A stretch of 64,000 nucleotides of DNA, taken from positions 391,794-455,793 of the forward strand of contig NZ_LSRE01000001.1 of the NCBI RefSeq assembly GCF_001575205.1, read 5' to 3'. The stretch comes from Tsukamurella pseudospumae. Its GTDB lineage: Bacteria; Actinomycetota; Actinomycetes; Mycobacteriales; Mycobacteriaceae. Below are positions 47,937 through 58,870 of this stretch, piece after piece. The notes under the pieces were generated by a model. It was given only the letters and a program-made list of their open reading frames with translations. It did not search any database and was not told the DNA's origin. A program made the translations under genes and the position numbers. Every line of letters starts with the position of its first letter. Position 1 is the first letter of the stretch.

Positions 47937-49334
47937 TTACGTGAACGCCCGCTCCAGCTCAGCCAGCGCGTCTTCGAGGTGGTGGATGATCCGCTGCACG
48001 TGCGGCACCGACGTGCGGCACGCGGTGATCCCGAACTCGAGGTTCCGGTTGTTGGTGCAGATCGTGATGTTCACCGCCTGCCCCTCCCACGGAATCGATG
48101 CGGGGTACACGCCGTCCAGATGGGCGCCGTTCCAGTACATCGCCTCCCGCGGCCCCGGGACGTTGGAGATGATGAGATTGAACGGGGGCCGGGTGCGGCC
48201 GGTGTAGTTCGGCAGGAAGCCGGGCGCCAAGCCCGCGATGTTCGCGCCGCTGAGCGCCAGGACCTGCAGCGGCGACAGCTCGCCCATCACCTTGCGGGCC
48301 GAGATCACCGATTCGCGGATCACCTCGAGCCGCTCGGACGCCTCCGGCAGATCCGTACCCAGCGTCGCGATGACCGCGCCGACGGCGTTGGAGGACTCCA
48401 CGTCATCGGCGTCCTTGCGCAGCGAGACGGGGACCATCGCGGTCAGCGAGCGGTCGGGCAGCTCGCCGAGCTCCGCCAGGTACGCGCGCAGGGCGCCGCC
48501 GCACATCGCGAGCACCACGTCGTTGACGGTCGCGCCGGCGGCCTTGCGGACCGCGTCGATGCGATCGAGCGAGTAGGACTGGGCCACGAACCGGCGGGCA
48601 CCGCCGATCGGCACGTTGAAGATCGTGTGCGGCGCCTGGAACGGGGCCGTGTAATCGTGGTCGCGGAACGCACTGCCCGCCACCTTGAGCGACGCCGGGA
48701 GCATGCCCAGCACCTCGCCCGTCAGCCCGCCGACCTGCTTGACCGTGTCCAGCGGGTTGAACGGCAACAGGCCACCGCTCTTCTCCGTCGCGGGCGCGGT
48801 CGCCTTCTTGCGCCGGCCCAGGCCGGGCTGCCACACGACCCGGCCCTCCATGTCGTTCGGGTCGTTCGACAGCGCGAGCGTCATGTAGCGGAGAGCGGAG
48901 ACACCGTCGACCAGGGAGTGGTGCACCTTCGAGAACACGGCGTACCGGCCGTCCTCGAGGCCCTCGACCACGTGCACCTCCCACATCGGACGGTGCCGGT
49001 CGAGCAGCGTCTCGTGCCACAACGACACCTGCTGGAACAGTTCGCGGATGCGCCCCGGCTTCGGCAGGGCGGAGTGCCGGACGTAGTAGTCCATGTCCAG
49101 GTCGCCCACCGACGACCACCACGTGTTGCCGAGGATCCCCACCGGATCCGCGGGCCGGCGGCCGAACTTCTCGCTGATCTCGGTGCGCCCGCGCATCGTC
49201 TCGACGACGGACCGCACGAAATCCGGACCGGCGCCCTCGGGAGGGGTGAAGAGCTGGAGCCCGCCCACGTGCATCGGATGCTCGCGGGACTCCGCCAGCA
49301 GGAACATCGAATCGGTCACCGGCATGTAGCTCAC
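47937..49334 (-). CDS. Wax ester synthase/diacylglycerol acyltransferase (WS/DGAT)
   Basis: 465 residues. FSKVHHSLVDGVSALRYM holds the HHxxxDG acyltransferase motif, and the C-terminal half has NLIISNVPGPREAMYWNGA, typical of the WS/DGAT family. It joins an acyl-CoA to diacylglycerol or a fatty alcohol, making storage triacylglycerol or wax. An ATG at 49334 begins SYMPVTDSMFLLAE, the normal family start. It is 33 bases downstream of pdxT on the same strand. Confidence 0.92.
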   Translation of the reverse strand: MSYMPVTDSMFLLAESREHPMHVGGLQLFTPPEGAGPDFVRSVVETMRGRTEISEKFGRRPADPVGILGNTWWSSVGDLDMDYYVRHSALPKPGRIRELFQQVSLWHETLLDRHRPMWEVHVVEGLEDGRYAVFSKVHHSLVDGVSALRYMTLALSNDPNDMEGRVVWQPGLGRRKKATAPATEKSGGLLPFNPLDTVKQVGGLTGEVLGMLPASLKVAGSAFRDHDYTAPFQAPHTIFNVPIGGARRFVAQSYSLDRIDAVRKAAGATVNDVVLAMCGGALRAYLAELGELPDRSLTAMVPVSLRKDADDVESSNAVGAVIATLGTDLPEASERLEVIRESVISARKVMGELSPLQVLALSGANIAGLAPGFLPNYTGRTRPPFNLIISNVPGPREAMYWNGAHLDGVYPASIPWEGQAVNITICTNNRNLEFGITACRTSVPHVQRIIHHLEDALAELERAFT

Positions 49335-49367
49335 GAAGCCACTCCCCTTGCTCCTACGGCGGCGTTG

Positions 49368-49973
49368 TCACGCGCCCCGGACGACGTCCACGAAGCGCCG
49401 GTGGATCCGCAGATCGCCGGTGACCTCGGGATGGAAGGATGTGGCCATCGTCACACCCTGCTGAACAGCGACCACCGTACCCGCCGACTCCCCGGCACCG
49501 TCGGGCACCCTGGCCAGCACCTGGACCCCCGGCCCGACCCGCTCCACCCACGGCGCACGGATGAACACGGCACGCACCGGGTCACCGTCGATCCCGGCGA
49601 CCTCGAGGTCCGTCTCGAACGAGTCCACCTGCCGCCCGAAGGCGTTCCGGCGCACCGTCATGTCGATCGCGCCGAGGCAGCGCGCGTCGGGTCGGGTGTC
49701 GAGCACCTCGGAGGCGAGCATGATCATTCCGGCGCACGAGCCGTACGCGGGCAGGCCGCCGGCGAGCGCGTCGTGGAGCGGGTCGAACAGGTCGAAGACG
49801 CCGAGCAGCCGGCTCATGGTGGTCGACTCGCCGCCCGGGATCACGATGCCGTCGACGGCCGCGAGGTCCGCCGCCGTACGCACCACGGCCGTGCGCGCCC
49901 CCACCGCCTCGAGCGCCTGACGGTGCTCGCGCACGTCACCCTGGAGAGCCAGTACCCCGATCCGCACAGTCAC
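49368..49973 (-). CDS. pdxT: Pyridoxal 5'-phosphate synthase glutaminase subunit PdxT
   Basis: 201 residues. [16 protein letters not shown] has the nucleophile Cys, [12 protein letters not shown] is the oxyanion region, and [16 protein letters not shown] provides the catalytic His-Glu. It releases ammonia from glutamine and passes it to PdxS. In this window its partner pdxS is four genes upstream, with tesB, a phosphatase and an FHA protein between them. Confidence 0.95.
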   Translation of the reverse strand: MTVRIGVLALQGDVREHRQALEAVGARTAVVRTAADLAAVDGIVIPGGESTTMSRLLGVFDLFDPLHDALAGGLPAYGSCAGMIMLASEVLDTRPDARCLGAIDMTVRRNAFGRQVDSFETDLEVAGIDGDPVRAVFIRAPWVERVGPGVQVLARVPDGAGESAGTVVAVQQGVTMATSFHPEVTGDLRIHRRFVDVVRGA

Positions 49974-49992
49974 GGGGCACCAGCCTATTCGG

Positions 49993-50817
49993 CTACTCCC
50001 GGAAGCGGTGCAGGCCCTCCTGGATGACGACGGCCACGAGGTTGCCGTCCTGCGCGTAGATCCGTCCGGCGGTCAGCGCGCGCCCGCCACCGGCCGACGG
50101 TGACGTCTGGTCGTAGAGCAGCCATTCGTCGGCCCGGAACGGGCGCAGGAACCACATGGCGTGGTCCAAGGAGGCCACCTGCGTGTCGACGCCCGGATGG
50201 GCGACGCGCGCCGATCCGAGCAGCGTCATGTCGCTCATGTAGGCGAGCGCGCTGGTGTGCACGTTCTGATCGTCGGGCAGGCGGCCGATGTGCCGGAACC
50301 AGACCTGCTGGTGCACCGCGCGACCCGCGTAGGGCGCGGTCTCGTCCTGCGGCACGATGCGGATGTCCCAGTCGCTCCACTCCTCGAACAGGCCGAGGCT
50401 CTCGCGGGTGGCGTTCGGATCCTCGCGGGGGCTGGGCACCGACTCGGGGGCGGGCGTCGGCGGCATCTCGTCGCTGTGCTCGATGCCGGCCTGCCCCGGA
50501 AGCTGGAACGACGCCGACATGGAGAAGATCGCCTCGCCGTTCTGCACGCCGTTCACGCGCCGCGTGCAGAAGGACCTGCCGTCGCGGATCCGGTCGACGA
50601 GGAAGACCGTGTCGGCATCCGGGTTACCGGGCCGCAGGAAGTAGCCGTGCAGCGAATGCACCTGCATCGCATCCGGGACCGTCTCGATCGCCGAACGCAA
50701 CGCCTGGCCGGCCACCTGGCCGCCGAAGGTGCGCACCAGGATCGAGGGTGCGTGAATACCGCGGAAGATGTCGCGGTCGATCTGTTCGAGACTCAGCAGC
50801 GCTTCGATGTCAGCCAC
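49993..50817 (-). CDS. tesB: Acyl-CoA thioesterase II (TesB)
   Basis: 274 residues with two hotdog domains. [18 protein letters not shown] is the N-terminal signature, and [22 protein letters not shown] holds the catalytic Asp region of the second domain. It hydrolyses medium- and long-chain acyl-CoA. It lies between pdxT (20 bases downstream) and the PP2C gene (20 bases upstream), as in mycobacteria where tesB2 sits between pdxT and pdxS. Confidence 0.93.
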   Translation of the reverse strand: MADIEALLSLEQIDRDIFRGIHAPSILVRTFGGQVAGQALRSAIETVPDAMQVHSLHGYFLRPGNPDADTVFLVDRIRDGRSFCTRRVNGVQNGEAIFSMSASFQLPGQAGIEHSDEMPPTPAPESVPSPREDPNATRESLGLFEEWSDWDIRIVPQDETAPYAGRAVHQQVWFRHIGRLPDDQNVHTSALAYMSDMTLLGSARVAHPGVDTQVASLDHAMWFLRPFRADEWLLYDQTSPSAGGGRALTAGRIYAQDGNLVAVVIQEGLHRFRE

Positions 50818-50837
50818 GAGGAAGGACTCTACTCAGG

Positions 50838-51641
50838 TCACCAGTCCGGATCGGTCTGTTCCGTGGTGGCGTCCACCACGATCACGGTGACGTTGTCGCG
50901 ACCGCCCGCGTTCAGGGCCGCGGCCACGAGCTGATCGGCGCACTCGTCGATCGGCGCGTCCGAGTCGAGGATCTGCCGGATCTCGTCGTCGGTGAGCTCG
51001 CCGTTGAGACCGTCCGAACAGACCAGCAGCTTCTCGTGCGGCTGCGCCGGCACGATCCAGAAGTCCGCGTCGGGCTCCATCCCGGCGCCCAGGGCGCGGG
51101 TGATCACGTTGCGCCGCGGGTCCACCCGCGCCTGTTCCGGGCTGAGGAAGCCGCCGTTGATCAGCTCCTGGACCTGGGAGTGGTCGACGGTGAGCTGCTC
51201 GAAGTAGCCCTCCGCGAGCCGGTAGGTCCGCGAGTCGCCGATGTTGACGACCAACCAGTGGGGAACGCCCTCGTAGGTGGTCAGGAGCAGGCCGGTCACC
51301 GTGGTTCCGGCGCGCTTGCCGGTCTCGGAGTCGATGGCCTCGATCGCCGCGTGCGCGTCGCGCAGCCGGTCGACGACCTGCTCCATGACGACCTGCGCCT
51401 CCGCCGGCTCCGGCCCGAAGACCTCGGCGAGCGCCTCGAGGGCGGCGGCCGAGGCCACCTCGCCCGCGTCGTGCCCGCCCATGCCGTCGGCGAGCAGGAA
51501 CATGCCCGGGCCGGTGAGCGCACCGTCCTCGTTGGTCAGGCGCACCCGCCCCGGATTGCTGATGGCGACCCACTTCATGGACACGCCGCCCTGCGCCCCG
51601 TAGACGATCTCGGAGCGCGCCTCCCCCGCGTCCGTCGTCAT
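50838..51641 (-). CDS. PP2C-type Ser/Thr protein phosphatase
   Basis: 267 residues. RLTNEDGALTGPGMFLLADG and MGGHDAGEVAS hold the first metal-binding Asp residues, VVNIGDSRTYRL is motif 5, and NAGGRDNVTVIVVDA closes the domain with the last metal ligand. No membrane segment is seen, so it is a soluble PstP-like phosphatase. Its ATG overlaps the stop of the FHA gene (ATGA). It would reverse the action of local Ser/Thr kinases. Confidence 0.92.
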   Translation of the reverse strand: MTTDAGEARSEIVYGAQGGVSMKWVAISNPGRVRLTNEDGALTGPGMFLLADGMGGHDAGEVASAAALEALAEVFGPEPAEAQVVMEQVVDRLRDAHAAIEAIDSETGKRAGTTVTGLLLTTYEGVPHWLVVNIGDSRTYRLAEGYFEQLTVDHSQVQELINGGFLSPEQARVDPRRNVITRALGAGMEPDADFWIVPAQPHEKLLVCSDGLNGELTDDEIRQILDSDAPIDECADQLVAAALNAGGRDNVTVIVVDATTEQTDPDW

Positions 51642-52993
51642 CCGCCGAACACCTTGAAACTCCGCTGACCCATGTGCACGACGCTGCCCTTCTCCACGGC
51701 GTACCTGATTCCCTTGGTGAGCTCGGTCCACGAATCACCGAAGGCGATCGCGGACCCGTTGGTCGAGCCCACGTCCTCCACCCACAGTTCACCGCGGGTG
51801 ATGCCGAACAGCAGGTGCGTCTTGGACACCGACGCGGTGTCGTCGACCAGCACGTGCTTGGTGACCGTGGACGAGTCCGCGCCCGCGGGCAGCACCGGCT
51901 CGCGGCCGATGATGCCGTCGCCGCGCACGTCCACCGAGTGACCGTCGTCGAAGCGCAGCACGATCGGTACGCCGCCCGACTGGATCGGGGTCGGTGCGGC
52001 GGGGCGCGGCGGCTGCGGCATCGGACGGCCGGCGGGCGCCGGACGTCCGCCTCCCGGGAAACCGGGGCCGACCGGACCCGAAGGGCCGACGGGGCCGGGC
52101 GGGAACTGCTGGCCCGGACGCTGCTGCGGACCGGGGCCCTGGGGTGCCTGCGGCGGCGGGGTCTGCTGGGGTGCCTGCGGCGGCGGGGTCTGCTGGGGTG
52201 CCTGCGGCGGCGGCGCGAAGGCCGCGGCGGGCGGGAACGCGGCGGTCTGCTCGTCGCCGTCGGTGGGGGGCGGACCGAAGCGCGGCGGGATCGGGCGCAG
52301 GCCCGGGACGTCGTCGGGCAGCGGAGGCAGCTCGGGCGGGGCCATGCGCTCGCGCGGCTCCTCGACCTCGACGACCTCGGTCGCCGCCTCGGCGCCGATC
52401 GGGTCGATCCTGGTCTCCTCGGGCAGCGGGGTCGGGATGCGCTGCAATCCCCGGTCCGGTTCGCCGGTCACCAGGCCGCCCAGCGGGCCCGACGGTGCCG
52501 GGGCCGGTGCGCGGACGACCGTCGCGACGTCGGCCTCGTCGACCGTGGTCGTACGGGAGGCCTTCTCGTGGATGCCGCGCCGGGCACCGTCGGCCAGTAC
52601 GGACCAGCCCGGGAGGTAGACGAGCGGGGCCAGGACGTTGAACACCACCGAGCGGATGGCCGCGGCCGGGAATCCGACGGTGCGGTGCGAGTCCGCGTCG
52701 ACGACCCTGAGCCCGGCGAGGATCTTGCCGGGGCTGGCGCCGAACACACCGTGCAGCACGATGGACGCGACGATCGCGATCGCCGCTCCGACGCCGACGA
52801 GGATCCAGCCCATCTCGAGACCGGCGGCCACGTCGACGATCAGGGCGAGCGCGACCACGGTGGACGCGACGCACAGGTCCGCGATGTACGCGAGCACGCG
52901 CAGCGCGATCGGCGCCGACTCGACCCGTGATCGTCCCGGGGACACGGAGGACTGAGCCCCGTATCCCTCGGTGGCCGTTGCTTGGTCTGACAT
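51638..52993 (-). CDS. RDD membrane domain protein with C-terminal FHA domain
   Basis: 451 residues. An RDD-type domain with three helices (about 28-145, including ALRVLAYIADLCVASTVVAL and GASPGKILAGLRVVDADS) is followed by a long Pro/Gln-rich linker with three PPPQAPQQT repeats and a C-terminal FHA domain (about 360-450: GIIGREP, SVSKTHLLF, VEDVGSTNGS). FHA domains bind phosphothreonine. It should recruit kinase substrates to the membrane and is coupled to the PP2C gene. Start is uncertain: a GTG at 53014 is also possible. Confidence 0.88.
   Translation of the reverse strand: MSDQATATEGYGAQSSVSPGRSRVESAPIALRVLAYIADLCVASTVVALALIVDVAAGLEMGWILVGVGAAIAIVASIVLHGVFGASPGKILAGLRVVDADSHRTVGFPAAAIRSVVFNVLAPLVYLPGWSVLADGARRGIHEKASRTTTVDEADVATVVRAPAPAPSGPLGGLVTGEPDRGLQRIPTPLPEETRIDPIGAEAATEVVEVEEPRERMAPPELPPLPDDVPGLRPIPPRFGPPPTDGDEQTAAFPPAAAFAPPPQAPQQTPPPQAPQQTPPPQAPQGPGPQQRPGQQFPPGPVGPSGPVGPGFPGGGRPAPAGRPMPQPPRPAAPTPIQSGGVPIVLRFDDGHSVDVRGDGIIGREPVLPAGADSSTVTKHVLVDDTASVSKTHLLFGITRGELWVEDVGSTNGSAIAFGDSWTELTKGIRYAVEKGSVVHMGQRSFKVFGG
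52141..52213. repeat. 27-bp tandem repeat (2.7 copies) inside the FHA gene linker
   Basis: The unit starting GGGGTGCCTGCGGCGG recurs at 52141, 52168 and 52195. It encodes the PPPQAPQQT linker repeats. The copies are identical at DNA level, so the array is young and could vary in length by slippage. Confidence 0.85.
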
Positions 52994-53089
52994 CCTCCGC
53001 CTCACTGATTTCACGATTTTCCGGTGTCACCCGACACACGCAGCATCGACGCTAGCGCGAATCGGGCGACACCGGCGGGCGACATGCCG

Positions 53090-53995
<906 letters not shown>

Positions 53996-54093
53996 TGACG
54001 GATCTCCTCGTAGCTGGGACATGCGGGGCTCCAGTATTCCCGATGACGGTGCGCGGTTTTCAGCCCGGGTCGCCGGGCCGTCCAACCCTCCCC

Positions 54094-54194
54094 CCGATTC
54101 ATTGCAGCCCCACCGGAACGCCGGCCGTTTCGGTGGGGCTACGACGAATCGGAGGGGGCTGTGGCGTTTCAGTGGGGAGACAACGAATTGGGGG
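54094..54194. repeat. Three-arm repeat / terminator hairpin downstream of a kinase gene
   Basis: Bases 54094-54119 and 54127-54152 form a 26-bp imperfect stem (core GCCCCACCG / CGGTGGGGC) with a 7-base loop. A second direct copy of the right arm, starting GTTTCAGTGGGG, lies 39 bases further on and runs to the kinase stop codon. As a whole it probably ends the kinase transcript before pdxS; two possible stems could compete. The rest of this 199-base gap shows nothing else. Confidence 0.55.
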
Positions 54195-55754
54195 TCAGCG
54201 GGTCCAGACGGACCGGGCGGGCTCGGACGCCACCGACCGACCGTCGCCGCGGGTGATGACCAACCCGCCGGCGCTCACGGTGTAGATCGTGTCGTTGCGG
54301 GCCTCGCCCTTCACATCCGGGTTCCGCGCGCGGTACGAACCGGATCCCGCGGACGACGCAGGCAGGGTCAGGCCGCTGTTGTCGCCCGACGCGCGGGCGC
54401 CCCGATACGTGTACGCACCACCGGAACTGCAGATCACGATCCGTGACCCCGATCCGGCGCCGGAGGTGAGCATCGCGAGCTCGAGGGTCTCGCCGCCCGC
54501 GCACCGGGCGGGGCTGCCGATGAAGCCGTAGGCGTCGGTGCCGGGCACCGTCGGGACCCGTGCGCTCGTCGTCGCTTCGGAGGTCGACGGTGCCTCCGTC
54601 GCCCCGCCCGTCGCCCCGCGCGTCGCCCCACCGGGCGGCGCGGTGGCGGTCACCGTCGGGGCCGGCGCATCGGGACCCGAGCGGCCGAACGCGAGGTACC
54701 CGACGGCCGCCAGCGCGACGACCAGCACGGCGACCAGGGCCGCGAGGCCGATGACCCGGCCGTTCCCCTGCGCGGGCGGCGCGGGCGCCGGGGTGGGCGG
54801 CGCCGTGAACGCCGGAATCGGGGTGGGCGGCGGGGTCGGGCGGATCGTCGTGGCCGGCGCGGGCATCGGAGGCCGGTGCGGCGACGTCGGCCCGACGGTG
54901 GGCCGTCCGTCCGGCCGCGCGGCGACGAGCGCGGCCCGGAAGGCGCGGGCGAACTCGGCGTTGTCGGCGTAGCGGTCCCGCGGCTGCTTCGCCATCGCCC
55001 GCGCGAAGACCGCGGCCAGCCCCGGCGGCAGCCCGGCGAGCCTCGACGCCGGATCCGGCACCGGGGCGCTCAGGTGCGCCATCATCACCGAGCTGGGCGA
55101 CCCGGGCCCGAACGGCGGGCCACCGGTGAGCAGCTCGAAGGCCGTGCACGCCAGCGAGTACTCATCGGCGCGGTTGTCGAGCGGCTTGCCCTCGATCACC
55201 TCGGGCGCGAGGTAGGCCATTGTGCCCACGGCGACGCCGGTCGCGGTCAGCGAGCTCGCCTCGTCACTGGCCTTGGCGATGCCGAAGTCGACCAGCTTCA
55301 CCACCGGCGGCCGCCCCGATCGGGACGGTTCGAGCAGGATGTTGCCGGGCTTGACGTCGCGGTGCGTCAGCTTGCGTTCGGTCCAGGCCCAGTCCAGCGC
55401 ACTGCCCACCTGGTCGAGCACGTCCGCGACCGTCGACGGCGGCAGCGGCCCGCGCGTGCGCAGGTACTGCGCCGCGTCCTCGCCCTCGACGTACTCCATC
55501 GCCAGCCACAGCCGGTCCTCGAACTCGCCGCGGTCGTAGATCGTGACGATGTTGGGGTGCCGGAGCCCGGCGAGGATGTCGGCCTCCCGCAGGAACCGCG
55601 CCGCGAAGTTGGGATCCCCGCCGAACTGCGGACCGAGCAGTTTCAGTGCATCCTGACGCGGCAGCCGCGGGTGCTCGACGAGGAAGACCTCGCCCATCCC
55701 TCCGGCACCGAGGCGGCGCAGCACCCGGTACCCGGAGATCTCCTTCGGCGACAT
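54195..55754 (-). CDS. Receptor Ser/Thr protein kinase
   Basis: 519 residues. The kinase domain (about 8-270) has [29 protein letters not shown] and [15 protein letters not shown] Pro-rich linker and one membrane helix (about 333-355, [20 protein letters not shown]) lead to a 160-residue Thr/Ser/Gly-rich ectodomain without a recognised fold. Its kinase domain is closely similar to that of the cyclophilin-kinase (shared [14 protein letters not shown]), so they are paralogues. It lies next to pdxS and near the FHA and PP2C genes. Confidence 0.92.
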   Translation of the reverse strand: MSPKEISGYRVLRRLGAGGMGEVFLVEHPRLPRQDALKLLGPQFGGDPNFAARFLREADILAGLRHPNIVTIYDRGEFEDRLWLAMEYVEGEDAAQYLRTRGPLPPSTVADVLDQVGSALDWAWTERKLTHRDVKPGNILLEPSRSGRPPVVKLVDFGIAKASDEASSLTATGVAVGTMAYLAPEVIEGKPLDNRADEYSLACTAFELLTGGPPFGPGSPSSVMMAHLSAPVPDPASRLAGLPPGLAAVFARAMAKQPRDRYADNAEFARAFRAALVAARPDGRPTVGPTSPHRPPMPAPATTIRPTPPPTPIPAFTAPPTPAPAPPAQGNGRVIGLAALVAVLVVALAAVGYLAFGRSGPDAPAPTVTATAPPGGATRGATGGATEAPSTSEATTSARVPTVPGTDAYGFIGSPARCAGGETLELAMLTSGAGSGSRIVICSSGGAYTYRGARASGDNSGLTLPASSAGSGSYRARNPDVKGEARNDTIYTVSAGGLVITRGDGRSVASEPARSVWTR

Positions 55755-55762
55755 CGCTCCCC

Positions 55763-56794
55763 CTACTCGACGCGCGCCGGAACGTCCGGCGCCGAGCCGG
55801 CGGCCAGCGCGGCCCGCACGTCGGGGACGAGGTCGGCGAGGCGCGCGGGGTAGACGGGGTCGGCGAGCGACCGGATCTCCTCCGCGCTGCACCAGCGCAA
55901 CTCGTCCAGCGTGCGCCGCTCCAGGTCGGTCCAGCCCGACGGTGCCGGCTCGAACCGTTCGCAGGCGACGGCGAAGAAGTACTCGACCGAGTCGAAGACC
56001 TCGCCGTCGAAGGTGAACACCGCCTCCCGGCGGTACAGGGGGCCGACGAAGGCGGACGGCGGGAGCGCCCGCCCTGTCTCCTCGAGCAGCTCCCGGGTCG
56101 CGGCCGCGCGCAGGTCCTCGCCCCGCTCGACGCCGCCGCCGACCGTGAACCACCAGTGGCCGGGCGGGGATTCGCCCTCCGGAACGGGCTCGTGGCCGCG
56201 GACGAGGAGGACGGCGCCGTCGGAGTCGACGACGATGACCCGCGCGGACACGCGGCGTTCGTCGGTCTCCGCGAGCAGCGCGGCGGGGAGCACACCGCCC
56301 CGGTCGACGATGTCGAAGTACTGCGGCATGGGCGCCGTACCGCCGAGGTACAGCCAGCGGACGAAGCGACGGCCACGCAGCGCCCGGGTGTCGCGGACGG
56401 CGTCGTTGTGGAACCTGCGGGCCATGGTGACGCGGGTGTCGGCGTCGGCGATCTCGGCGACGAGCGAGCGGGGCAGGGTCTCGATGTCGATGGCGCCGAT
56501 GGCGGCCGAGAGCTGGTTCTCCCGCGGCTCTCGATCCTCGGGCGCGGCGTTCTCCGCGCGGTCCGCGGCCCCGCGGAGCGCCCGGGCGGCGTCCTCGGGG
56601 ATCGACGCCGCGACGGCGCGGGCCACGGCGGACCGTCGGGCCAGTGCGGCGTCGAGGGCCTGCATCGACAGGTCGACGCGCACGTGCAGGCGGTCCAGAC
56701 GGTGCGCGGTCTGGTACGCCAGCGCCGCGACGATGAGCACCGCGACGACGATCAGCCCGATGACGAGCACGGTGGTGGCGGTCAGGTTCAGCAC
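55763..56794 (-). CDS. Membrane-anchored Nudix hydrolase
   Basis: 343 residues. An N-terminal helix (about 2-26, TATTVLVIGLIVVAVLIVAA) is followed by a helical, coiled region (30-175, conserved in Rv2609c-type proteins) and a Nudix domain (about 180-330) with the Nudix box GGGVERGED...RELLEETG. It cleaves a nucleoside diphosphate linked to another group; substrate unknown. Position directly after pimA matches mycobacteria, where Rv2609c has the same neighbour. It is 8 bases before the kinase gene. Confidence 0.88.
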   Translation of the reverse strand: MLNLTATTVLVIGLIVVAVLIVAALAYQTAHRLDRLHVRVDLSMQALDAALARRSAVARAVAASIPEDAARALRGAADRAENAAPEDREPRENQLSAAIGAIDIETLPRSLVAEIADADTRVTMARRFHNDAVRDTRALRGRRFVRWLYLGGTAPMPQYFDIVDRGGVLPAALLAETDERRVSARVIVVDSDGAVLLVRGHEPVPEGESPPGHWWFTVGGGVERGEDLRAAATRELLEETGRALPPSAFVGPLYRREAVFTFDGEVFDSVEYFFAVACERFEPAPSGWTDLERRTLDELRWCSAEEIRSLADPVYPARLADLVPDVRAALAAGSAPDVPARVE

Positions 56795-56804
56795 GGGTGC
56801 CCTC

Positions 56805-57929
56805 TCAGTCGTCGATGGTCACGACCACGCCGGGCACGGCGACGGTCTCGTACACGCGGATCACCTGTTGGGCGACCACCGACCAGTCGAACCGCCACAC
56901 GACCTCGGACGCGTGCGTGACGAGCTCCGCGCGGCGCAGGTCGTCGGACAGCAGGCCGGCGATGGCGGAGCCGAGCGCGGCACCGTCGCCGACGGGGACC
57001 AGCACGCCGGCCTCTCCCCCGTCCAGGACGCGCTCGAAGGCGTTGAGGTCGCTGGCGACGACGGCGGTGCCGGCGGCCATGGCCTCGACGAGGACGATGC
57101 CGAAGCTCTCGCCGCCGAGGTTCGGCGCGACGTAGACGTCGGCGGACCGCAGTGCGGCGGCCTTCTCCTCGTCGGTGACGGCGCCGAGCAGCCGCAGGTG
57201 CTTCGCGTAGGGGCCGGCCTCACGGAGCAGTTTCTCGTCGTCGCCGCGGCCGATGACGAGGACCTCGACGTCGGGGTGCTCCTCCGCGATCGTGGGGAGC
57301 GCCTCGAGGAAGACGGCCATGCCCTTGCGCGGCTCGTCGTAGCGACCGAGGAAGAGCACCGTCTTCCCCGGGCGCGGATAGCCGGGCAGGAGATCGCCGT
57401 TCGCGAAGTGCGAGACCTCGACGCCGTTGGGGATCTCGATCGCGTCCGAGCCGAGCGATTCCATCTGCCACCGCCGGGCGAGCTCGGAGACGGCGATCTT
57501 GCCGCGGATCTTCTCGTGCGAGGGGCGCAGCACGCTCTGGAACACCGAGAGCACCAGCGACTTCTCGGTGGACGTGTGGAAGGTCGCGACGATCGGACCG
57601 TCGGCGATCGCCAGCGCGAGCATCCCGAGGCTGGGCGCGTTGGGCTCGTGCACGTGCAGCACGTCGAAATCACCCTTGCGGATCCACTTCCGCAGCCGAC
57701 CGAAGGCCTTGGGCCCGAACGAGAGCCGGGACACCGAGCCGTTGTACGGGATCGCGACGGCCTTGCCCGACGAGACGGCGAAGTCCGGCAGCACCGTCTC
57801 CTTCGACGAGGGCGTCAGCACCGACACCTCGTGCCCCATCTCGATGAGCACGCGCGCCAGGTCGACGACGTGCGCCTGCACCCCGCCCGCGACGTCGAAC
57901 GAGTACGGGCAGATCATCCCGATCCGCAT
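56805..57929 (-). CDS. pimA: Phosphatidyl-myo-inositol mannosyltransferase PimA
   Basis: 374 residues, GT4 family, GT-B fold. MRIGMICPYSFDVAGGVQAH is the characteristic start, VLFLGRYDEPRKGMAVFLEA begins the C-terminal domain and NLGGESFGIVLVEAMAAG binds GDP-mannose. It adds the first mannose to phosphatidylinositol on the cytoplasmic face of the membrane. Its ATG coincides with the stop of the acyltransferase gene (1-base overlap at 57929), completing the pgsA-patA-pimA operon. Confidence 0.95.
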   Translation of the reverse strand: MRIGMICPYSFDVAGGVQAHVVDLARVLIEMGHEVSVLTPSSKETVLPDFAVSSGKAVAIPYNGSVSRLSFGPKAFGRLRKWIRKGDFDVLHVHEPNAPSLGMLALAIADGPIVATFHTSTEKSLVLSVFQSVLRPSHEKIRGKIAVSELARRWQMESLGSDAIEIPNGVEVSHFANGDLLPGYPRPGKTVLFLGRYDEPRKGMAVFLEALPTIAEEHPDVEVLVIGRGDDEKLLREAGPYAKHLRLLGAVTDEEKAAALRSADVYVAPNLGGESFGIVLVEAMAAGTAVVASDLNAFERVLDGGEAGVLVPVGDGAALGSAIAGLLSDDLRRAELVTHASEVVWRFDWSVVAQQVIRVYETVAVPGVVVTIDD

Positions 57930-58870
57930 CAGCGCACCTCGGGGCCCTCATCGGGCGCATCGGGCCCGACGGTGCCCAGGATCCGGTCCCGGCGCGCCTG
58001 CGACCAGTCGGCCTCCCACAGGGGCTGCAGCATGTGCCAGTCGGCGGGATGCGCCGCGATGTTCCGCTCGAAGGCGTGGGCCAGCTGCTGCGTCGCGTCC
58101 TCGATGCCCTTGGACACGTCGATCGGGTCCTCGGACGTGAAGCCCCAGGCGTCGCCCTCGAACCAGCAGTGCACGGGCAGCAGCGGCGCGCCGGTGTCGA
58201 TGGCCAGCTTGGCCGGGCCAGCGGGCATGCGGGTGGGCTCGCCGAAGAAGGTCACGGGCACGCCGTGGCGCGCCAGGTCCCGCTCGCCGAGCAGGCAGAT
58301 CGGCCGTCCCTCGTGCAGACGCTGCGCCAGCGCCTGCATGGGCGGCTGCTCGCCCCCGGACAGGGGGAAGATCTCGAAACCCAGGGATTCGCGGTACTCC
58401 ACGAACCGCCGGAACAGCGATTCGGGCTTGAGTCGTTCAGCGACGGTGGCGAACCGGCCGTACTTCTGCGCCAGCCACACGCCGGCCATGTCCCAGTTGC
58501 CGCTGTGCGGGAGAGCCAGCACCGCACCGGTTCCCGCGTCCATCGCCTCGTGCAGGCTCGGGGTGTCGACGTACTGGTCCAGGGTCGCGCCGAGCTCGAC
58601 GAGGTCCATCGACGGCAGCCGGAAGGACTCGCGCCAGTACCTCGCGTAGGACCGCGAGGACTCCTCGATCAGGCTCTGCGGCACCGCGTCCGGCGTCGTC
58701 CCCAGCACCCGGGCCAGGTTCTTGCGCAGTTGCGTGTTGTCGCCGCGGGCGCCGATGCGGCCGCCCACGTCGTCGATGAGGAACTTCGCCGCGAACTCCG
58801 GCATCCGCTTGGTCAGGGCCCAGCCGGCGCGATACGCGAGGTCGGCGGCCTCTTCCCGGGGGTCGATCAC
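57929..58870 (-). CDS. patA: Phosphatidylinositol mannoside acyltransferase (PatA)
   Basis: 313 residues of the lipid A acyltransferase (LpxL/HtrB) family. VLALPHSGNWDMAG is the HxxxxD/E active-site motif. It transfers palmitate to the 2-mannose of PIM1/PIM2. The gene overlaps pgsA by 4 bp and pimA by one base. Mycobacterial orthologue is Rv2611c, with the same neighbours. Confidence 0.93.
   Translation of the reverse strand: MIDPREEAADLAYRAGWALTKRMPEFAAKFLIDDVGGRIGARGDNTQLRKNLARVLGTTPDAVPQSLIEESSRSYARYWRESFRLPSMDLVELGATLDQYVDTPSLHEAMDAGTGAVLALPHSGNWDMAGVWLAQKYGRFATVAERLKPESLFRRFVEYRESLGFEIFPLSGGEQPPMQALAQRLHEGRPICLLGERDLARHGVPVTFFGEPTRMPAGPAKLAIDTGAPLLPVHCWFEGDAWGFTSEDPIDVSKGIEDATQQLAHAFERNIAAHPADWHMLQPLWEADWSQARRDRILGTVGPDAPDEGPEVR

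Noticed and set aside
52141..52213. CRISPR-like short repeats
   Set aside because: The units abut without spacers and encode a Pro/Gln-rich linker.
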